NCBI GenBank assembly: GCA_010645155.1
Contig: CM021323.1
Coordinates: forward strand, 147,507 to 211,506
DNA: 64,000 nucleotides
Reading direction: 5' to 3'
From: Tigriopus japonicus
Lineage: Eukaryota; Arthropoda; Copepoda; Harpacticoida; Harpacticidae
Shown: positions 12,501-22,562 of the stretch, one piece after another
Layout of the letters: each line of letters begins with the position of its first letter
How positions within the stretch are numbered: the stretch's first letter is position 1
Notes under the pieces: generated by a model
Seen by the model: only the letters and a program-made list of their open reading frames with translations
Told to the model about the DNA's origin: nothing
The model's database searches: none
Program-made: the position numbers and the translations under genes

Positions 12501-15240
12501 AGATTTCTATATGCGAAACAGGAAAGATTTTTATGATGACAAACTTAAGGTAAAAAATCACATCTTTTAGACACCCTGTGCTCCAATTGGTCCATGTACA
12601 TGGACCTTGCGGTCTCTTGCGTACTTGATATTCTTGTGATAGATAACCACAACTTTCGTGAAGTGTCAAAATATAGTAGATGGGGTATTCAAAAGGAAAT
12701 GATGCACCTTTTGCTATGAAGCCCAACGTGTACCTTTCAGCGTCGTGGCCTCATTTGAACGAAGCTTTCTCACCCGGATCTAACTTGCGTCACCAGCTTT
12801 TTCCCCTCGTCTTTCTCTTCCCTTTCGTCGGCACTCTAAGACCAATGAAGGCCGCGCCAAGTCCAAAAGAGAGGGAGAGCCGCAGACCCATCGTGTGGCG
12901 GGGGGGCTGCTCTCTGCCCGTTTGCGACAGAAGTATGTTCCATCTTTCAAGGTCCTCTTTGGGTCGAACATTTCCCACCAGATGTTTGTTGGCTAGACAC
13001 CTTCGACGCAATAGTTCAGTTCCTCGGTACTAATGGATCAAGCTTGAGCGCCTCGCTCGCTCGGTGGCAACAACATAAACATTCAATGCTGCTGCGTAAA
13101 AGACGGAGACGGATTTAGATTGTTCATACTAACATAGGAGTGTATGTACTTGTACCGAGGCCAAGTAATCATTTCGAGGGAATTCGTCCTCTTCCCCATT
13201 GTTGATTGCAAATACGTGGAAGAGATTCAAATAGTACTGGAGTTCTGTCGCATTGATCCGAGGGATTCCCAATTATGTTACCGATTGGTTACCAAACGTT
13301 AAGGGTATTTTCGAATAGTTGGCTAACTTGTGATCCGTCTTTCGCCGAAGGCTTCATTTTACTTCCGTTTCAAATGAAAAAGGGCACTTAAAACGTGTTG
13401 CTAAGGGGGTTTGAGAATATGCGTGCTGGTCCTTTTCTGTGACGCCAGAGACTTTGGTCGGTCGTTCGACCTTCACAGGCCTTTCTTCTTCTTCTTCGTC
13501 TTGCTCTGTCGCCTCCTTGACTTTGCTCTCGTTTTCTCCGATTCACTGAAAGGGCTCTGAACTCTTGAAGCAAACTCGTGTGTATATCAACACATACGAG
13601 TAGACACCCACTCAAAGATCGACCAAGGGGCCCCATGGGTCGTTCCAATTGCTAGCTGCTGTCCGAGGCTACGAAAGTAAGATGTCTACGTACTACGTAC
13701 ACTCTACACTCCTCAGGTCTTGGCCATCCAATGGTACTATAGTACGTACATGGCTATTGTGCTTGTTTGTAGTGTAAGAGAAAAAGGGGGGCGTTGTTGG
13801 AATGTAAGTCGTAGGGCCTTAGAAACAGTAATGGACCGAAGGCAGCTTAGAGTTGACGATCGCGAGATCACCACGCCAAGGCCTTACCATCTTTCAGCCT
13901 CTTTCTCTTCTCCATTCCACTCGCTTGTTGTTGCTGTTGCTCCTCCGACCGACAAGGAGTGAGTCTTCATCGTCGGATCGGACCGAGTATCCTGTTCACC
14001 AAGTTTGGGCTGGATAAAGACTCCTCGAGATTCTCCACGCGTTCAGGGATGGAGGATGCCTTTGAAGCTTGTGACTAATTCAGAGAATTGCTTCCGAGGC
14101 ATCTTTTTTTCCACGTGGCAAATAGGACTTAGGGGGTTGAGCTCGTGCTTGTTAGCTGTAGGCAATTAAGAGATGTTCTATAGCAACAACTCCTCGTACT
14201 AAACCAAGTTCAGCTTGCACGAGAAGTATCGAATCAAGTTAAAATGGGAATTTGTTTGAGAGAGAGAAGGTTGGCGCCAAGCTCTGCGGTCTTGACAACA
14301 ATCAAACGCCATATTGAAACATGCCTCAGATGTGACTTCGAAATTCTGAGACCCAATCAGGGGACACGCTCGTAGATAGTGCGTGTGGTCATTTGCCCTC
14401 GAAAGCCTGCAATATACTGGAAGCGTAATCTAATGGCAACGATAAAAAACATGAGCTTTTTCAAACTGACAAAAGGCCATGTACTTTGTTTCAGTCTATT
14501 TCAAGACGGACATGTGTAGGTACCGATTTCGGGAGAGTGGATTTACCGGGAAATAAATCATCTTTTTCTCAAGTTAACGAGTATCCTGGATTAGATATGA
14601 GCCTGAGCTTATGGTTACAAGTGGATAATTTAGTAGCAAATGCATTTCCTAATACGCATGAGGCACATTCAATCGCACTAAACTGCCTGAAAAGTCATTC
14701 CGAGAATCAATAAGATGGCACTTGAATAAGCTATGTACCTTGTGGGATGAGCAGGATGCATTACCCACCACCCGTCCTTCCAGCCATTGCCATTCTTTGC
14801 TGGTCTCTTGCTGGGCAAGCCGAAAGGCTAGGCAAGGCTAGGCCGTAGTGCCTCAACCCCCACTAGATGTACGTTAAAATGCACCAGCAATGCACTGGTG
14901 GCTGCTCTACTAGGCCCTACGTATGCCGGATGCACTAAAACTGTAGTGGCATAGTAACGACTAACGAGGTTGGTTGGAGCTGGGCCCAGAAGGCCAACAT
15001 GGTCCACGCACGGACCTGAGACTTAAAGAGATTCTTGTGCCGGCACAGGGAAGATGCATCGTTCCTCGGCCTTTGGGCTGCGGACTGGTTGAACCCCCTG
15101 TTGTATAATATTCTGAAGCTAAGCCTCACATCGAACCGGAGGAAGACTTGTTTCCTCCTCGCAATGCATCGCCCACGGGTTTTTTTCGTCTCTGTGAGCT
15201 AGCTGGCAATGAATGACGTTTTTCTTCCTTTGTGTCATTT
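9567..15240. other. Gene-poor stretch upstream of PIM-like exon, probably intron
   Basis: No recognisable exon. GGTTGGTTGG and CAGTCAGTCAG microsatellites occur near 9,690-9,722, TACGTAC motifs near 13,690-13,750, and a purine-rich GGGAGGGAAGG tract near 11,880-11,910. The longest open frames (150-153 codons at 11,249-11,701 and 11,818-12,279) run through low-complexity sequence and show no family motif. No kinase catalytic-loop or glycine-loop coding sequence could be found on the plus strand. Confidence 0.5.
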
Positions 15241-15243
15241 CAG

Positions 15244-15758
15244 GTACACGCGTGTATGCCCCGCCCGAATGGATCCGACTGAATCGATACCATGGGCCTT
15301 CGGCTACCGTGTGGAGTTTGGGAATTCTACTTTATGACATGGTTTGTGGGGACATTCCGTTCGAGCAGGATGAGCAGATATGCAATGCCGAGATTCAGTT
15401 CAGGACGCGAGTGTCCAGAGATTGCCAAGATCTCATAGGACAATGCTTGCAAATTCAGCCACGTTCCAGAATTCTCCTCGAGGACATTCTTCATCACCCA
15501 TGGATGACCTCGGGCGGAATGCTGAGCTCGGTGAAGAATGGCACAGGCAAATCGAAATCCTCGCTCAAGTGTTCAGAAGCGAATAATAACCATTTGGAGG
15601 TACCCATTCCACCCGGCAACCAGCCTGCATATCAGGGTCTACTTGCTGAAGGTCCTAGACGTCGAGATCATCATCGTCAGCATCATCCAAAGAAAAACGC
15701 ATCCAACATGTCGCTCGAGTCGCCAGTGTCGTCGCTGGCCTCATCCATGGAGTTCTAA
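15244..15758 (+). CDS. PIM-like serine/threonine kinase A, terminal coding exon
   Basis: This exon encodes the C-terminal part of a PIM-family serine/threonine kinase, a constitutively active cytosolic/nuclear kinase family. A pyrimidine-rich acceptor ending ATTTCAG (15,237-15,243) precedes it, and the first glycine codon is split by the intron. The visible 171 residues begin [12 protein letters not shown], the activation-loop end and the family's APE-equivalent, followed by [18 protein letters not shown] (alpha-F region), [13 protein letters not shown] and the lobe-closing HPWM. About 80 further residues form a His/Ser-rich tail ending SLASSMEF and a TAA stop. By hand count 63 of 88 core residues match gene B, and the intron position and phase are the same. 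The N-lobe, catalytic loop and DFG are not encoded here and were not found upstream, so either the intron exceeds 15 kb or this is a detached terminal exon. Confidence 0.9.
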
Positions 15759-16081
15759 ATCAGGCTTGGAATCCCTTTTTTACTCTTGTACCCATGTGCC
15801 TCTGGTTTTATTACGTCCGCCAAAGACCAGCTTCCTGCTACCCAATTTGACAACCATCTTCCATGTTGATGCTCTCATTCTTTCCGTTTTCTCCGTTTAT
15901 TTCCTTCCTCGTCGCTTTAGTTCACAATTATTACCCGTACTCTCAAGCTTTGACGTCATGATTATCAACCAAAGCGTGTCAAGAAACCGCCAACCTAGTG
16001 CTAATAATTTTCGCCATCACCTCAAGGAGAAATGTTCCAATTCATCTGGAAAAAAGGAGAAGACAAACCTTTCTAAATCGC

Positions 16082-16118
16082 CCATCCATCCATCCATTCA
16101 TTCCTTCATTCATTCATC
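16082..16118. repeat. CATC / CATT tetranucleotide microsatellite
   Basis: CCATCCATCCATCC passing into TTCATTCATTCAT. Lies in the presumed 3' UTR of gene A. Confidence 0.7.
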
Positions 16119-17148
16119 AAGGGCGCGTTCATTCCCCAATGAACGTTCTTCCCCTCATCATCATTATCATTATCACCAACATTTTATCAATGCCATCATC
16201 GCTATCAAGTAACCTTGACCTGCCTGAAAGGAGAGGATAATTGAAATCCGTGGAGAGAAAGCAATTTGTAATCCAGTGCTGATTTGCTCGACGCATTCAG
16301 TCCAAAATTGAGACCCCTTTTCTGTGATTTTCAAACCCCCAAAGTTGAGAGACAACCAGGAGAACCACTTGGAGAGAACCATATTTCAACCTGCATTCAT
16401 TAAGACATACACATGAACACACTATTATGCACTGTGCAGTCAGCCTACAATTTATACATTTGCCAGGATCCACTAACCAATTGAGGAGAGAACATGCAAA
16501 TTAGCTCTAATAATTGTCCCGTGTCCACAGTGGTCACATAGTCTTTTCTAATAGCAATTTTAGCATTCTCAAGCATAGGATTTGCATTACAAAATACGTA
16601 CGTACTAGTAGAACCACATTGGCTTTTGTTGAAGTATGTCTAACTGTGTGCGCGTGTATCTAGTCATTTTTCTCATGTCCACATTTCCTTGGTCCCAATC
16701 AGTGAAGTCGATTTGAAAATCGTTCCTCGCTTGCTCGCCACCTCTTGAAGCATTGTGTTTGATCTCCATGAGATATCCATGAAAGTACTAATCTTCATGG
16801 GCCGAGCTCAATGCAAGTGATATTCATCCCCTCTAATGTAAAAAAGAACCGCCATAGATCATTGTGGCAAGGAACGTAAATTAAGCCCCTGGACTCTTGT
16901 CCTCTCACTAACGTGAGTCTGAAAATACCAACAACCACATTCTATATAAAAAACTGCAATGAATGGAAAGCTAGAAAGTTCCAACTTTCTATCTTTTACC
17001 TATTTGTAAATGTCAGCTTGTGTAATATAAAGGTCAGCACTGGCCGACCTAATCTGACCCAGATATTCCTGTTTACATGAGGCTGAACCAATGTTTGCAA
17101 TCTAAGAAATATATATCTCGATACCGTCACTCAATTAGCAATGCAATA

Positions 17149-17180
17149 TTATCATCATTATCATTATTATTATTATTATC
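17149..17180. repeat. ATC/ATT trinucleotide microsatellite
   Basis: TATCATCATTATC followed by ATT repeats. Lies in the presumed 3' UTR of gene A. Confidence 0.7.
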
Positions 17181-18065
17181 CTCTTGCTGTTGCTTTGTAT
17201 CCCATTATTACTCCGATGACTATTCTAAAACATTGTATCGATGACTATTTTAACACATTGTATCGAAGGCCAGCAAAACCATTGCTGCGTGCCAACCAAT
17301 GACTAGAAGGCTCTTGAAATAACAATTCTTACAAATCAAGAAAAATGGAAGAGCAGACCCGAGATCGTTCCCAAATTCTGCATTTGCATTTGAAACTTCA
17401 TCCCCAATTGGCCCTAATTGGCCTTTCTTCATTTTCAAGCAACTGTCTGCCCATCTCGATTCCCACCATGTTCCACTTGTAATCGATCGATCGGCTTGAA
17501 ATCTGTACGAGTGCCCAAGTTACAACAACACATCATGAACCTTCATCATCTTTGTCCCTCCCCTCTTTCGTCCTTGAAACCTGGACTCTAAACTTGGTTC
17601 GAACCAGAAAGAAAAAAAAAATGGTGGACGCGTGATTTGAAAGCTCATTTCTCCCACTTTGAAAGAACCTCGTTGGCAATGCAATTGGCATCATTAAGAG
17701 GATATATTTATAGAATGTTCTGATTCTCCTCTCCTCTTGTCTCATCCCCATTTAAGCCCTTTGGAGAGCCTTTCTAAGAGTCAGTCGAGTCTCAAGTCTT
17801 CTTGACAATTCGCAAGTGAACCGTGAAAAATTGACGATGCAGTTTTGTTTGAATTCTTGTCAACGATAAGAAAAGTCCCATTTGTTTAGATCTCAATCCT
17901 CGTCTTCGCCGCAGCCGCCGTCGTCGTCATTATTCAGATCACTTTGTATCCCCAAAATCATCAACAGCTCTATTATTATATTAGCCATTATCACACGTAT
18001 CATCACCTTTATTATGATTATGACAAAGGATTGTCGCCATAACAATTACTACTCTTTCATGAATT

Positions 18066-18071
18066 AATAAA
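18066..18071 (+). terminator. Candidate polyadenylation signal AATAAA for gene A
   Basis: First AATAAA hexamer downstream of the gene A stop codon found by reading the plus strand, in the context AATTAATAAACG. It is a candidate only; other hexamer variants could be used earlier. Confidence 0.3.
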
Positions 18072-18257
18072 CGAAATTCATCGCGAGATTCTTTTCAAAA
18101 GAACACATGGATTGCATTGCAAATGCACGAGCGTGAAAAAAAATCGTTTAAGGCACATTCAGCAATGATTGAGAGCGACTAGACGAGTAGGAATTACATG
18201 CCATAAATATTAAGGAATACTTTGCTACTTTTTGTTTTGTTACTTCCAAGAACATAG

Positions 18258-18584
18258 ACACATTGCGACATAATTGTTAGAAGGAAAATCAAAGTTAAAG
18301 AGTTTGGGATCCAGGGCAAGGTCCTGAATTGGATTGGTGATTTCATGAGTGATAGGAAGCAAATAGTCAAGGTTGAAGGATCATTTTAGTGGCATGTATG
18401 ATGTCAAGTCAGGTGTTCCACAAGGTTCAATTTTAGGCCCGCTCCTGTTTATTCTCTTCATTGCTCCTCTCCAGAAGTTTAGAACAAAAGCCAGTATTTC
18501 TTCATACGTATGCTGATGACACAAAATTAGTCTGGATAGAATGGTCAGGACTCAAAATGTTTAGTTGAGGACTTGGAGAAAATC
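18258..18584 (+). pseudogene. LINE reverse transcriptase remnant, 5' part (CR1/jockey-like)
   Basis: Broken reading frames encode reverse-transcriptase core motifs. A segment reading FGIQGKVLNWIGDFMSDRK is followed after a frameshift by SGVPQGSILGPLLFILFI, and after another by YADDTKLVW, the catalytic YxDD box. At least two frameshifts and several in-frame stops make it non-functional. The copy lacks the endonuclease and the N-terminal part of the polymerase, consistent with the usual 5' truncation of LINE insertions. It continues at 19,352 after an inserted element. The C-terminal features place it in the CR1/L2/jockey group, not RTE, from family knowledge. Confidence 0.85.
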
Positions 18585-18590
18585 GATTGT

Positions 18591-18847
18591 AGGTAAAAAG
18601 GTCACAAGCAAAACGGTCACAGGTAAATAGGTCACAGTCAAAAGGTCACGGGGTAAATAGGTCACAGTAAATAGGTCACGGGGTAAATAGGTCACAGTAA
18701 AAAGGTCACACGGTAAATAGGTCACAGTAAAAAGGTCACACGGTAAATAAGTCCCAGTAAAAAGGTCACACGGTAAATAGGTCACAGTAAAAAGGTCACA
18801 AGGTAAATAGGTCACAGTAAAAAGGTCACAAGGTAAAAAGGTCACAC
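18591..18847 (+). repeat. Left tandem-repeat arm (30-bp period, two 15-bp half-units)
   Basis: About 17-18 half-units. From 18,661 the period is an almost exact 30 bp, alternating GGTAAATAGGTCACA and GTAAAAAGGTCACAC. One unit is mutated (AAGTCCC near 18,750). The minus-strand open frame across it is a translation of the repeat, not a gene. Every unit contains AGGTCA. Confidence 0.9.
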
Positions 18848-19156
18848 GAGGAAAAGGTCTTGCAATCATTGCAAACACAATGTTGTTGGGCTGAACATCA
18901 TACTTTAACTGAGGTTGAGACAATTTATCAATTATGGGATTAACTGGACGTTAAGAAAACGTCAGTATGACACTAAACAGCAACAAATAATTCAGCAAAT
19001 CAAATAGCAAGGAGTTTCTCTTTTACAAAGGTATAGGTGAAAGATAATTTGCAGTTGTTACTATTCAAAAGTTAACACCAAAAATTGAAGTTGGCGTGGT
19101 CGCAACTCAATTCTATAACAATTCAAAATAGAATAATAAGGACTCTGCTGAGACTT

Positions 19157-19346
19157 GTGACTTTTTTACCGTGACCTATTTACTGTGACCTTTTTACTGT
19201 GACCTATTTACCGCGTGACCTTTTTACCGTGACCTTTTTACCGTGACCGTTTTACCTTGTGACCTTTTTACCGTGACCGTTTTACGGTGACCTTTTTACT
19301 GTGACCTATTTACCGTGACCTTTTTACCTTGTGACCTATTTACCGC
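19157..19346 (-). repeat. Right tandem-repeat arm, inverted relative to the left arm
   Basis: About 13 half-units of GTGACCTATTTAC / GTGACCTTTTTAC, which are reverse complements of the left-arm units. Units are less regular than on the left, with variants such as GTGACCGTTTTAC. The arm is shorter than the left arm (about 190 versus 257 bp), which suggests unit gain or loss after insertion. Confidence 0.9.
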
Positions 19347-19351
19347 GCGCC

Positions 19352-20200
19352 AGAAAATCTACTCTTGGGTTGACGAGAGTAAAATGGCATTGAACGGGAT
19401 GAAATTCCGCACAATGACGTTTGGGACGTCAAAATTAGATGTTCCACTCAAAGACAATGTAGGTTGTGATATTGAGCAGGTATCGTCCAAGATGATGGAA
19501 AGTTTGATGAGCATATCCAGTTGAAAGTGGGGAAGGCATTTCAAACGTGCGGCTGGATCTATCGCACTTTCAAGTCCAGAGATAGTATTACGATGCTAAC
19601 TCTGTACAAGTCGATTGTTCAGCCGCATCTTGAATATGCCTCACGCCTTTGGGCTCCAATGAGTTCGGCTGGTTTGCAAAAGGTCGAGCAGGTTCAAAGA
19701 TGTTTCACTAGGACAAGGACATCTTAATTTCTTCGTTGAGTCATCCTTGACTAGGAACATCACAGGAATGAGAGAGCTTTCGTATTGGGAGAGGCTCCAG
19801 AAGTTAGGGCTGTACAGTACTCAGAGAATGTATGAAAGGTATCTGATACTGTATGTTTTCAAGAGCATTCATGGGCTCTATCCTAACCCAGGATTTGAGA
19901 TCAGTTGTAGCGATCGTAGAGGTTTTACTTGCGCTCTGAGAGCACCTCCAAATCCTAAGGAATCAAGGCTAGTTCGAACAATGAAGTGCTCCTCTCTACT
20001 TTATCGGGCTCCTTCAATGTTCAATTTGTTGCCTATTTGCCCCCGTCGGGAATATGTATGTAGGAGCTGATCCTCTAACAGCATTTAAGGCAGGATTGGA
20101 CGATTTTTTTTAATACTATTCCTGACCAACCCACTATTCAAGGGTTGTAAAGATCTGCCAACAGTAACTCATTGGTAGATCAAATTTCATATACACATTA
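19352..20200 (+). pseudogene. LINE reverse transcriptase remnant, 3' part (CR1/jockey-like)
   Basis: Continuation of the LINE polymerase after the inserted element. In-order blocks are WVDESKMALNGMKFR, the thumb segment with YKSIVQPHLEYASRLWAP, VEQVQRCFTR, then after frameshifts YWERLQKLGLYSTQRMYERY and FKSIHGLYPNPGF. The tail, again frameshifted, reads FKAGLDDFFNTIPDQP and ends with SNSLVDQI, typical of the C-terminus of this LINE group. Several frameshifts and stops show it is dead. The 3' boundary is uncertain; a C-run followed by an A-run at 20,275-20,295 may mark the end of the element. Confidence 0.88.
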
Positions 20201-20274
20201 ATTATATAAACTATTTCAATCATTTACTCTCTTTACAGGGAATTCCATTCCTTGTAGCGGTATTAAAAAATCCG

Positions 20275-20295
20275 CCCCCCCCCCCCAAAAAAAAA
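20275..20295. repeat. C-run followed by A-run, possible LINE 3' tail
   Basis: Twelve C then nine A, shortly downstream of the LINE coding remnant. It could be the 3' end of the element or an unrelated homopolymer pair. Confidence 0.5.
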
Positions 20296-22293
20296 GTTCA
20301 AAAAATATGCTGTTGCTTATTATAAATTTTTAATTACTGCGCGATTGAAGAAATGAGTTTTGGAGGTTTACAACAGCAAGGATTTTCGAACAAAGACCGC
20401 ATTTTCATTGATCCAATCGTATAAACACTAGAAAGTTGCTTTCTAGAACGAATAAGATATTTCGGCCAGAAATTTCCACTAACTTTCGGTTTCTGTTTCA
20501 TCAGGGCAAATGAAACTGAAAGTAGAAAACGCTCTCGTTTTGGAAAGTCGGCTTTAGTAAAAAGTGTTGTTCTTTCTTCGAAAGCGCAAACTTTCTAAAA
20601 TTGTAGAATTTCCCCTTTTCATTTTTAAACATCGTGCTTGAATATGTGTTTTGTTGTGACCTTTGTTTTCATTGTTTCCAGCCATGTACAAAACTTTTGG
20701 TTCTGTCTAAAGACAGTTTCCGTGTTTTTTTTTTATTGTCCTTTTCATGAGGCATGTATTTCTGTTACTTAATTCCTGGCAATATATCAGTAATGAAAAG
20801 AAAATCCCTTGTTGGAGTGATGCCAATATGATGGTCAAAAATTAATAATATCATTTTGGCAGACCTTTTTTCATTTTGCGCAATTTTTGATAGATACCCA
20901 AGGATGACTTACAAGATTCGACTATGCATCATATTTAGATCATTTTATTTGCATCTTTTGCACTTCCTTAGGCATAAATAAATGACCTCGACAAGCTTGG
21001 TGCGTTTCAATGGTGTCAAAAACAGGTTATTGGATGATTGAAAGGCTACAACATGGTGTTTAGTTCCGAGTTGCGACTCAAATTACGCCATCAGCAAAAG
21101 TGCTCAATAATGGTGGTGCCCTTTTTATCTAAGTTTGTGGATTCTGTATTAATGGGAGAGAAGAGAAAACGGTTAAAAAAGAGGAAAACACAATTAGCCA
21201 ATCATAAGCTTGAATTCATCCCTCAAATATCTTGCGGAATCGTTACTTTTTGTTTGTGGTTAACGTGCTCAACAGAGTGCAGCACAAACCGACTAAAGCG
21301 CTCTTGTCTCACACTTTACCTCGGAAATTACTCGCTTGCCATGACATCTCGTGAGTCAAAATAAAAACTATTTAAATGGTCTCAAAAGCATATTTTGTCT
21401 CTTGTAACATAACACTAACTAACCTGTTAAATCATTGCGAAATGATTTTTATGAGCTTTTAATTACAGTAAATTGAAATTAAATTTGTCACAAAAGTGTG
21501 CTGATTGTAATTATCGTTGTACTGTCAATAACTATGAATACCATCTATTCATTAAGGTCAATATGACACAATGAAAGATCTGTACATGTAACATTACGAA
21601 ATGTGTAACGCTATCAAAATCTATCAAAAAATAAGCAATCTTTTTTAACACATGTTCGTTAGTGGAAGCAAGCTAGATGGCAGCAATGAATCGAACCTGA
21701 ACATTTTGCAACGATACCTCGGAAGAAACTTGCGGTCTTGTCAATATGAACCTTGTACCCACATACCCAATTACTTCGTCTTACCATCAACATATTTGGC
21801 AAGGAACTCTTAGATAGTCATATTTCACCCCAAAATGCAATCATTTACCTCCAAACTCGAGTTGCAGGACAACTTGATCGAAACGAGAAGAAATGAGGCC
21901 AGTCGTCGATTTTTAACTTGAGCACGAATATCACTTGACTTACTAAATATTATTTTTGGCCCTTAGCCGGTGTCCACTGACTCACCAGGAGATTTGGCTT
22001 GAATTTGACTCTTTTATGAGGCCTGGACAATGACTAACGGTGTGTCTGTCTGTCCATCCAAATGACGCGAGACGAATGTTCTGCCTAACTCGTATCGGAT
22101 TCGTTTTCGGACTTGTTCCCATTCCAAGACCGTATGAGGAAAACCAGCATCAAATTTAAAGAGCACATTTCCAAATATGTCGTAACAAAAATCTCGCAAT
22201 TGCAACCTTTTTTACACTAAAACGAACATGATTGCACTTTATTGCGAAATGAACGCATGAACTACGTGTAGTACGTAGCAGACTAATGGATAG
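20296..22293. other. No gene seen
   Basis: AT-rich sequence with short unrelated frames. The longest, 108 codons at 21,038-21,364, shows no recognisable motif. No RNA gene or mobile-element signature was recognised. Confidence 0.5.
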
Positions 22294-22562
22294 GAGACGT
22301 TGGACGAATTCAGCTAGGAATTCTTGGGGTCAAACGGCTAGAGGTGGGTCAGATCTCGTGCGTTGGTGCTCAAAAGTTGGTATTTTCCTACATGAGAAAA
22401 AAGTTCTTTTGTGGTTTGATATCTGGTTGTTAATAAACAAAAATATGAACGAAGTTCGGGAATTCTGGATCAAGTTTGTTGGAAGGCGGGTCTGGGCTCT
22501 AACACATCCCTAGCCATCTGGCCCCAAGAATCTCTAGCTAAAATCTCCGACCACACTTAGCC
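22294..22562. mobile_element. Degenerate inverted-repeat (MITE-like) element
   Basis: The left segment around 22,311-22,368 (AGCTAGGAATTCTTGGGGTC, then GGCTAGAGGTGGGT) is matched on the opposite strand by 22,490-22,562 (AGCTAGAGATTCTTGGGGCC, then GGCTAGGGATGTGT). The arms are about 60 bp and by eye roughly 70% identical. The interior of about 130 bp has no coding signal. No clear target duplication could be defined, so the ends are approximate and the copy appears old. Confidence 0.6.

Larger units (their letters stand above)
15759..18257 (+). other. Probable 3' UTR and downstream flank of PIM-like gene A
   Basis: Sequence after the stop is rich in pyrimidine runs and short microsatellites. 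The frame at 15,538-16,212 is an out-of-frame continuation over the exon, not a gene. The first clear AATAAA after the stop that I can find is at 18,066-18,071, which would give a UTR of about 2.3 kb. The extent is inferred, since no transcript data are visible. Confidence 0.4.
18585..19351. mobile_element. Foldback-like element with tandem-repeat inverted arms, inserted in a LINE
   Basis: This 767-bp insert interrupts the LINE and is flanked by the direct repeat AGAAAATC (18,577-18,584 and 19,352-19,359). Omitting the insert and one copy of the repeat joins DLEKI on the left to YSWVDESKM on the right in one frame, as expected for a LINE polymerase, so both the borders and the 8-bp target duplication are well supported. 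The arms (18,591-18,847 and 19,157-19,346) are inverted relative to each other and are arrays of roughly 15-bp half-units, GTAAAWAGGTCAC. The core of about 310 bp between the arms has no coding potential. The outermost seven bases of the two ends do not match each other. The structure resembles foldback elements; the 8-bp duplication is hAT-like, and no transposase is present. Confidence 0.85.

Noticed and set aside
15538..16212. 224-codon plus-strand frame overlapping the kinase A exon
   Set aside because: It is out of frame with the kinase and runs into the 3' UTR through low-complexity CATC/CATT repeats.
18591..18847. CRISPR-like regular 30-bp periodicity
   Set aside because: There are no unique spacers: the whole 30-bp period is repeated, the array is one arm of an inverted structure, and the context is a eukaryotic LINE.
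18561..18923. 120-codon minus-strand frame with a repeating LPCDLFTVTY peptide
   Set aside because: It is a translation of the 30-bp tandem array, open because the period is a multiple of three; no independent coding evidence.
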